Below are positions 6,972-11,171 of a stretch of DNA of 11,171 bases, piece after piece (positions within the stretch are counted from its first letter, which is position 1; each line of letters starts with the position of its first letter). The position numbers were made by a program, and so were the translations under genes. The notes beneath the pieces were generated by a model. That model saw nothing but the letters and a program-made list of their open reading frames with translations. It had not been told where the DNA came from and made no database searches. Origin of the DNA: an uncultured Actinomycetes bacterium (lineage in GTDB: Bacteria; Actinomycetota; Actinomycetes; Nanopelagicales; Nanopelagicaceae); NCBI GenBank assembly GCA_903916775.1, contig CAIWXY010000239.1:1-11171 (forward strand). Direction: 5' to 3'.

Positions 6972-7556
6972 GTGAGCAACCTAATTAATGAGAGCAATTC
7001 GCCAAAAATTTCGATAATTGGCAAGAATTCTGCCACCATGGCCGATGCTCTCAACATAGAGAGTGTTGAGCTTGATATTGCCGACGGCGCCATTTTCATT
7101 GTTAGCGCGAGCGATGGAATAGTCAATGCTGATATCACCTCGTGGCGACTCGCCCGTGAGCTATACATCCCCTCCTTGGTCGTAATAACGGAGCTGTCCT
7201 CAAGCGATATTGATTTTGAGGACATGACGGCTATCGCCTCCAAAATGCTCGACCCAGTAGTTACTCCACATTTAGTTCTTCATGGTGATGATGGCTCGCC
7301 CGCAGCGCTGATCGAGCTCCAATCACTGTTAATCCACGATTACACATCTGGAACGAACGTGACGCAACCAGCAGATCCAGAACACATCGAACTTGTCCAG
7401 GAGTTTCGAGAGGAATACCTAGAACAACTCGAAGATGCTGGTGAAGATAGCTTTGAGGCGGGGCTTCTATTTCCTGCACTGCCCTGGGTGGAGGGAACTC
7501 CCATTGGAATTGCCGAAATAACGGGCTACCTAAAACAGGTTCCAGTTATCCGCTAA
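6972..7556 (+). CDS. Degenerate EF-G2-like G-domain protein (predicted pseudo-GTPase)
   Basis: A 194-residue protein I align, from memory, to the G domain of the actinobacterial EF-G-like protein EF-G2. GAIFIVSASDGIVNADITSW (39-58) matches the strand after switch II. IPSLVVITELSSSDIDFEDM (66-85) matches the G4 region, where the family has a (T/N)KxD-like motif but TELS stands here. LLIHDYTSG and DPEHIELVQEFREEYLEQL match the following linker and helix. The P-loop position reads GKNSATMADAL, without a GKT/GKS, and leads after about 12 residues into the IFIVSASDG strand, so switch I and the DTPG motif are missing. Domains II-V are absent. The frame is open and starts with GTG behind TAGGCT. GTP binding is unlikely; the gene may be a domesticated remnant or a decaying gene. 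Its 3' end overlaps the convergent HIT gene by 27 bases. Confidence 0.75.
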   Translation: MSNLINESNSPKISIIGKNSATMADALNIESVELDIADGAIFIVSASDGIVNADITSWRLARELYIPSLVVITELSSSDIDFEDMTAIASKMLDPVVTPHLVLHGDDGSPAALIELQSLLIHDYTSGTNVTQPADPEHIELVQEFREEYLEQLEDAGEDSFEAGLLFPALPWVEGTPIGIAEITGYLKQVPVIR

Positions 7557-8039
7557 ATCTTTACGCGTGGTCTGCAAGAGAACTGGCAATACTTTTGTCT
7601 GCCCAATAATCGGCATGAAATTTGCATCTCCAGACCAGCGAGGCACCACGTGCTGGTGAATGTGTTCAGCAATTCCCGCACCAGAGATGGCGCCTTGGTT
7701 CATCCCAAGGTTGAATCCTTTTGCGTTACTCACTTTGCGCAAAACTTTCATCGAATGTGCGGTTAATTCACCGATCTCATTGCGTTCCTCAGTTGTCAGA
7801 TCTGCCAGATCTGCGACGTGTCGGTATGCGCATACCAATAGGTGTCCCGCGTTATATGGGTAAAGATTCATCACCACATACGCCGTAGCACCACGTGCAA
7901 CGATTAATCCTTCCTCATCACTGAGCGAGGGCACGCGGCAAAATGGGCAAGGTACATCATTGCCAGGCAAAGGTCGGTTCTCTCCAGAGAGGTAGTCCAT
8001 GCGATGTGGCGCCCAGAGTCTGCCCCAACGATCTGGCAT
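7530..8039 (-). CDS. HIT-family Ap4A hydrolase/phosphorylase-like protein
   Basis: A histidine-triad nucleotide-processing protein closely resembling M. tuberculosis Rv2613c (Ap4A phosphorylase) as I recall it. RLWAPHRMDYL, LSDEEGLIVARGATAYVVMNLYPYNAGHLL and the triad HIHQHVVPRWSGDANFMPIIG are all seen. The middle histidine of HxHxH is the expected nucleophile. CPFC near the N-terminus could hold a metal, a feature absent from the mycobacterial protein as I recall it. I prefer the ATG at 8039 (169 residues) because AAGGTGGAG lies 5 bases upstream. The ATG at 8066 (178 residues), 11 bases after the thrS stop, is the alternative but has only a poor ribosome site. It is probably co-transcribed with thrS; such enzymes clear Ap4A, a by-product of aminoacyl-tRNA synthetases, which fits the neighbour. 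Confidence 0.93.
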   Translation of the reverse strand: MPDRWGRLWAPHRMDYLSGENRPLPGNDVPCPFCRVPSLSDEEGLIVARGATAYVVMNLYPYNAGHLLVCAYRHVADLADLTTEERNEIGELTAHSMKVLRKVSNAKGFNLGMNQGAISGAGIAEHIHQHVVPRWSGDANFMPIIGQTKVLPVLLQTTRKDLADNWNLF

Positions 8040-8077
8040 ACCTGCTCCACCTTCGAGAGATTCCATCTCTATCGGGT

Positions 8078-10063
8078 TTAAATCTGAGTACGACTGGTGA
8101 TCGAAGTGAGAATTTCGGCTATCGCATCGGCGATCGGCAATCCGTTCTTCTGCTCACCATTCCGATAACGGAACGAAACAGCACCAGCTGCTTGATCTTC
8201 TTCACCGGCGATCATCATGAATGGAATCTTCTCAAGTTGTGCGTTGCGAACCTTTTTCTGCATGCGATCATCAGAAGTATCTACATCGATGCGAATTCCT
8301 TGCTTTCGCATGTGCGCAGCCACATCCTGGAGATACGGAGTGAAAGCTTCTGCAACCGGAATGCCACGGACTTGAACAGGCGCCAACCACGGTGGGAATG
8401 CACCCGCATAATGCTCGGTGAGAACTCCAAAGAATCGTTCGATAGAACCAAAAAGCGCACGGTGAATCATCACCGGTTGTTGACGGGAACCATCATTGGA
8501 TTGGTATTCAAGATCAAAGCGTTGAGGCAATTGGAAATCAACCTGAATGGTAGACATCTGCCAAGTGCGACCAATGGCATCTTTCGCTTGGACAGAAATC
8601 TTAGGTCCGTAGAACGCTGCTCCTTCTGGATCCAAAACCAACTCAAGGTTTTGTTTACTTGCAGCTTGCCGAAGCGCCTCTGTAGCTGCAGCCCAATCTT
8701 CATCTGAACCAACAGATTTAGCTGGATTGCGAGTTGAAAGCTCCAGATAGAAATCATCTAAACCATAATCACGAAGCAGATTAAGCACAAAAGTCAGAAG
8801 TGAATCTAACTCCCCCATCATCTGATCCTTTGTGCAGTAAATATGCGCGTCGTCTTGTGTGAAACCACGAGCACGAGTGAGGCCATGAATAACGCCTGAT
8901 TTTTCATAGCGGTACACCGTGCCGAATTCGAAGAGGCGCAACGGAAGCTCACGATATGAACGACTGCCCGACTTGTAAATCAGGTTGTGAAACGGACAGT
9001 TCATAGGCTTCATGTAGTACTTCTGGCCTTGGCGTTTAACCGTGCCATCGGCATGAAGTTCTTCATCCATCACCATTGGCGGGTACATACCTTCGGAGTA
9101 CCAGTCGAGATGGCCAGACGTTTCAAAGAGAGCTGCTTTTGTTAGGTGAGGTGAATATACAAATTGATATCCCTCTTCTTCATGGCGACGGCGAGAATAA
9201 TCTTCCATAGCGCGACGAATGATGCCGCCCTTTGGATGAAATACAGCAAGTCCGCTTCCAACCTCTTCTGGAAATGAGAATAGGTCGAGCTCTGCACCCA
9301 AACGACGGTGATCACGTTTTTCTGCCTCAGCCAACAGAGTGAGGTAGTTATCGAGTTCTTCTTGCGAAGGCCAAGCCGTACCGTAAATGCGCTGAAGCAT
9401 TGGGTTCTTTTCAGACCCGCGCCAATACGCACCAGCTGATCGCATAAGTTTGAAAGCTGGTATCAATTTCGTTGAAGGCAGGTGTGGTCCGCGGCAGAGG
9501 TCCTTCCATACCGGCTGACCATCGCGACCGAGATTGTCATAGATAGTGAGCTCTGAGCCGCCTACTTCAACGCTTGACTCATCATCTGAACCTTTGATCC
9601 CAATCAATTCACATTTATAAGGTTCTGCAGCCAATTCAGTGCGTGCTTCAGTCTCGGTAACAACACGTCTTCTGAAACGTTGACCAGCCTTAACGATCTT
9701 GCGCATTGCAGATTCAAGTTTTTCGAGATCTTCCGGAGTAAAGGGACGCTCGGGATCAAAGTCATAATAGAAGCCATCCATAATCGGAGGACCAATACCG
9801 AGTTTTGTCTCTGGAAAGACTTCCTGGACAGCTTGCGCTAATACGTGGGCTGTCGAGTGACGCAGTACGTTGAGACCATCGGGCGATCCAATAGTGATTG
9901 ATTCAATCTGATCGCCTTCAAAAATTTCGGTCCAGAGGTCACGAATTTCCCCGTTAATTCGAGCAACGACCACAGTTGGGTCATCGGCAAAAATATGTGT
10001 TGGGCGTATGTCAGCTTCGACAAGACGGCCTTGTCCGTTGACAACGATATTTATCTGAGCCAT
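8078..10063 (-). CDS. thrS: Threonine--tRNA ligase
   Basis: A class II aminoacyl-tRNA synthetase that charges tRNA-Thr in the cytoplasm. The 661 residues show an N-terminal TGS domain (about 1-62) and the editing/SAD domain with H69, H73 (HSTAHVL) and C190/H194 (KDLCRGPHLPST). The catalytic core has zinc ligands C356 (MNCPFH), H407 (DDAHIYC) and H534 (MIHRALFGSIERF, motif 3), and the C-terminal anticodon-binding domain runs from about 560. All editing and catalytic residues are in place. The ATG at 10063 has no ribosome binding site but has TAGGCT exactly 6 bases upstream, so a leaderless mRNA is likely. No T-box or other long leader exists. The HIT gene follows closely downstream. Confidence 0.99.
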   Translation of the reverse strand: MAQINIVVNGQGRLVEADIRPTHIFADDPTVVVARINGEIRDLWTEIFEGDQIESITIGSPDGLNVLRHSTAHVLAQAVQEVFPETKLGIGPPIMDGFYYDFDPERPFTPEDLEKLESAMRKIVKAGQRFRRRVVTETEARTELAAEPYKCELIGIKGSDDESSVEVGGSELTIYDNLGRDGQPVWKDLCRGPHLPSTKLIPAFKLMRSAGAYWRGSEKNPMLQRIYGTAWPSQEELDNYLTLLAEAEKRDHRRLGAELDLFSFPEEVGSGLAVFHPKGGIIRRAMEDYSRRRHEEEGYQFVYSPHLTKAALFETSGHLDWYSEGMYPPMVMDEELHADGTVKRQGQKYYMKPMNCPFHNLIYKSGSRSYRELPLRLFEFGTVYRYEKSGVIHGLTRARGFTQDDAHIYCTKDQMMGELDSLLTFVLNLLRDYGLDDFYLELSTRNPAKSVGSDEDWAAATEALRQAASKQNLELVLDPEGAAFYGPKISVQAKDAIGRTWQMSTIQVDFQLPQRFDLEYQSNDGSRQQPVMIHRALFGSIERFFGVLTEHYAGAFPPWLAPVQVRGIPVAEAFTPYLQDVAAHMRKQGIRIDVDTSDDRMQKKVRNAQLEKIPFMMIAGEEDQAAGAVSFRYRNGEQKNGLPIADAIAEILTSITSRTQI

Positions 10064-10069
10064 TTGGCT

Positions 10070-10075
10070 AGCCTA
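10070..10075 (-). promoter_or_regulatory. -10 box of a leaderless thrS promoter
   Basis: On the minus strand TAGGCT is followed by AGCCAA and then the thrS ATG, placing transcription start at or beside the A of ATG. The same hexamer stands before two other genes in this window. The 9-mer TGGATAGGC that contains most of this box occurs again at 10132-10124 on the same strand. No clear -35 is seen. Confidence 0.6.
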
Positions 10076-10134
10076 TCCAATCCCCGATTGCAGAAGTGGG
10101 ATTTCTCAGAGTCCCCGGTTACCGCCTATCCACT

Positions 10135-10164
10135 TTGGCACTTAGCCAGGGGATGCGATAGATT
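10135..10164 (+). promoter_or_regulatory. sigma70-like promoter for tRNA-Gly (and probably tRNA-Cys)
   Basis: TTGGCA (10135-10140) and TAGATT (10159-10164) are separated by 18 bases. Transcription would start near 10171, giving a 5' leader of about 20 bases before tRNA-Gly at 10191. There is no equally good promoter between the two tRNAs, so both are probably made as one precursor. Confidence 0.6.
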
Positions 10165-10190
10165 TGCGCCTTGCCCAATTGGGTAAAAAT

Positions 10191-10263
10191 GCGGACGTAG
10201 CGCAGTTGGTAGCGCGGAACCTTGCCAAGGTTCAGGTCGCCGGTTCGAACCCGGTCGTCCGCT
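10191..10263 (+). tRNA. tRNA-Gly (anticodon GCC)
   Basis: A complete cloverleaf. The acceptor GCGGACG pairs with CGTCCGC (10256-10262). The D-arm contains GCGC-AGTTGGTA-GCGC. The anticodon stem GAACC/GGTTC encloses the loop TTGCCAA, with GCC at 10224-10226. The T-arm is CCGGTTCGAACCCGG, and the discriminator is T10263. It reads GGC and GGU. The 3' CCA is not encoded and must be added after transcription. Confidence 0.97.
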
Positions 10264-10274
10264 CTGTTGGACGC

Positions 10275-10302
10275 AAGAGCAGTACCTTTAAGTGCTTTTT
10301 TT
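10275..10302 (+). terminator. Weak terminator-like hairpin and T-run between the tRNAs
   Basis: AAGAGCA (10275-10281) can pair with TGCTTTT (10293-10299) through one G-U wobble and an 11-base loop. A run of seven T's occupies 10296-10302. The stem is AT-rich and weak, so it may only partly terminate, or serve as a processing spacer before tRNA-Cys. Confidence 0.25.
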
Positions 10303-10320
10303 GTGTGAGTTACCAAGCAA

Positions 10321-10394
10321 GGTCGGATGGCCGAGAGGCGAGGCTCAGGACTGCAAATCCTGCCACACGGGTTCAAATCCCGTTCCGACCTCCA
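10321..10394 (+). tRNA. tRNA-Cys (anticodon GCA)
   Basis: A complete cloverleaf. The acceptor GGTCGGA pairs with TCCGACC (10384-10390). The anticodon stem CAGGA/TCCTG carries the loop CTGCAAA, with GCA at 10353-10355. The T-arm contains CGGGTTCAAATCCCG. Discriminator T10391 is U73, the cysteine identity base. CCA is encoded at 10392-10394, unlike the neighbouring tRNA-Gly. It lies 57 bases downstream of tRNA-Gly. Confidence 0.97.
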
Positions 10395-10458
10395 TCTTTT
10401 CTACAACTTCTTACGGGATTCTTTTCAGATTCTTATCCCACAGAGCTTTGGAACAAAC

Positions 10459-10464
10459 TAGGCT
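10459..10464 (+). promoter_or_regulatory. -10 box of a leaderless ROK-kinase promoter
   Basis: TAGGCT is followed by CAATTC and the ATG at 10471, the same hexamer and the same 6-base spacing as at thrS. There is no purine-rich ribosome site between the box and the start codon. No strong -35 is seen at 17-18 bases upstream. Confidence 0.6.
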
Positions 10465-10470
10465 CAATTC

Positions 10471-11171
10471 ATGAGCATATTGGCGCTGGATATTGGCGCA
10501 ACAAAGATTGCTATCGCACTATTAGATTCGCAATTGAACATTCACAAACGCGCGATTGTCGCCTCTCAAGGAACTCAAGATTTAGCCAAAGATCTCAAAG
10601 GCGCTCTGCAATCATTTATTCATGATGAGATCACATACATCGGAGTAGCTGCGGCAGGACCTATCAACGTAGCCCAAGGGACTATTTCGCCAGTCAACAT
10701 TGTGCAATGGCGCAGCTTCCCTATCGCGCAAGTCCTCGAAACGATCTTTCCGGGAAAAGCCGTTTCACTCCTGGGTGACTGCACCGCACTAGCTTTAGCT
10801 GAATACACCGTAGGTGCCGGAGTGGGTCACCGACATATGTTGGGTGTCGTTGTTTCAACTGGCATCGGTGGTGGGCTTGTGATTGATGGAAAGGTGCATC
10901 AAGGTGAATCTGGAAACGCTGCGCTCATAGGTCACCACACAATCTCATTTGATTCACCACGCCTATGCGAGTGTGGTCGGCGCGGCTGCCTAGAAGAATT
11001 TGCCCGAGGCCCAAAGATGGTCGAAGCCGCAATCTTACAAGGCTGGCGTGGAGGAAATGACTTTCAAGCTCTTGCTCAAAGCGCCACCAACAACGATCCG
11101 TTGGCAATCAAGGCTATTGACGACGGCGCGAGAGCTCTTGCGAGTGGGCTCATAAATGCCATGATGATTGC
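10471..11171 (+). CDS. ROK-family sugar kinase (glucokinase-like), 3' end cut by window
   Basis: The first 233 residues of a ROK kinase, which phosphorylates a sugar such as glucose or an N-acetylhexosamine with ATP or polyphosphate. It begins MSILALDIGATKIAIALLD, with the phosphate-binding strand DIGATK (D7). The catalytic aspartate is D103 in LLGDCTALALAEYTVGAG; most relatives read NDAN there. STGIGGGLVIDG (129-140) is the second phosphate loop. The zinc motif is intact: H155 or H156, then C166, C168 and C173 in CECGRRGCLEEFARG. The usual ExGH sugar-contact glutamate before GH is replaced (ALIGHH), so substrate choice may differ from classical glucokinase. No DNA-binding domain precedes the kinase, so it is an enzyme rather than a ROK repressor. 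The ATG fits the family start and follows TAGGCT by 6 bases. Confidence 0.92.
   Translation, partial: MSILALDIGATKIAIALLDSQLNIHKRAIVASQGTQDLAKDLKGALQSFIHDEITYIGVAAAGPINVAQGTISPVNIVQWRSFPIAQVLETIFPGKAVSLLGDCTALALAEYTVGAGVGHRHMLGVVVSTGIGGGLVIDGKVHQGESGNAALIGHHTISFDSPRLCECGRRGCLEEFARGPKMVEAAILQGWRGGNDFQALAQSATNNDPLAIKAIDDGARALASGLINAMMI

Noticed and set aside
7943..8707. Plus-strand open frame of 254 codons opposite thrS and the HIT gene
   Set aside because: It is antisense to two clearly conserved genes and its translation shows no recognisable domain; it is a by-product of codon use on the other strand.
10064..10190. T-box or other amino-acid-sensing leader for thrS
   Set aside because: The whole gap is 127 bases, shared with a tRNA promoter on the other strand, and has no T-box sequence or stem array; the -10 box sits 6 bases from the ATG.
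10412..10438. Possible terminator for tRNA-Cys (GGGAT pairing with ATCCC)
   Set aside because: A 5-bp stem with a long loop and no following T-run is too weak to call.
10164..10625. Plus-strand open frame of 153 codons over the two tRNAs and the ROK start
   Set aside because: It runs through both tRNA genes and is out of frame with the ROK kinase.

Overview
The window looks like chromosomal DNA of a streamlined actinobacterium (Actinomycetota) with moderate GC. My best guess is the freshwater acI/Nanopelagicales type. The basis is an actinobacterial gene order with very short gaps, phosphatidylinositol-mannoside (PIM) genes, an actinobacterial Ap4A-type HIT protein and several leaderless-looking starts. 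The order ruvC - yebC - pdxT - pdxS - ... - pimA - acyltransferase - pgsA - ... - HIT - thrS matches, from memory, the Mycobacterium tuberculosis Rv2594c-Rv2614c block with many intervening genes missing.

Layout. 1-258 (-): 5' part of ruvC (Holliday junction resolvase), cut by the window edge. 288-1043 (-): yebC. 1131-2628 (-): pdxT and pdxS, the two subunits of PLP synthase, behind a sigma70-like promoter at 2663-2692. 2706-6950 (-): a tight five-gene operon reading pgsA, PIM acyltransferase, pimA, a small one-pass membrane protein and a DUF3048 lipoprotein. Junctions in this operon range from a 4-base overlap to a 10-base gap. It makes phosphatidylinositol phosphate, mannosylates and acylates the PI anchor, and ends with two envelope proteins of unknown role. 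6972-7556 (+): a divergent gene whose protein resembles the G domain of the actinobacterial EF-G-like protein EF-G2, but with the nucleotide-binding motifs lost. 7530-8039 (-): HIT hydrolase/phosphorylase. 8078-10063 (-): thrS. 10191-10394 (+): tRNA-Gly(GCC) and tRNA-Cys(GCA). 10471 to the right edge (+): ROK-family sugar kinase, open at its 3' end.

Regulation visible in the sequence. Three genes (the EF-G2-like gene, thrS and the ROK kinase) have the same hexamer TAGGCT 6-8 bases before their start codon. ruvC has TACACT and pgsA has TACGAT in the same position. This is the architecture of leaderless actinobacterial transcripts. The pgsA and EF-G2-like -10 boxes overlap each other, so those two promoters probably compete.

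No stretch longer than 300 bases lacks a gene. The largest gap, 10064-10190, holds the divergent thrS and tRNA-Gly promoters. I saw no insertion sequences, CRISPR arrays or long repeats. The most unusual gene is the pseudo-GTPase at 6972-7556.
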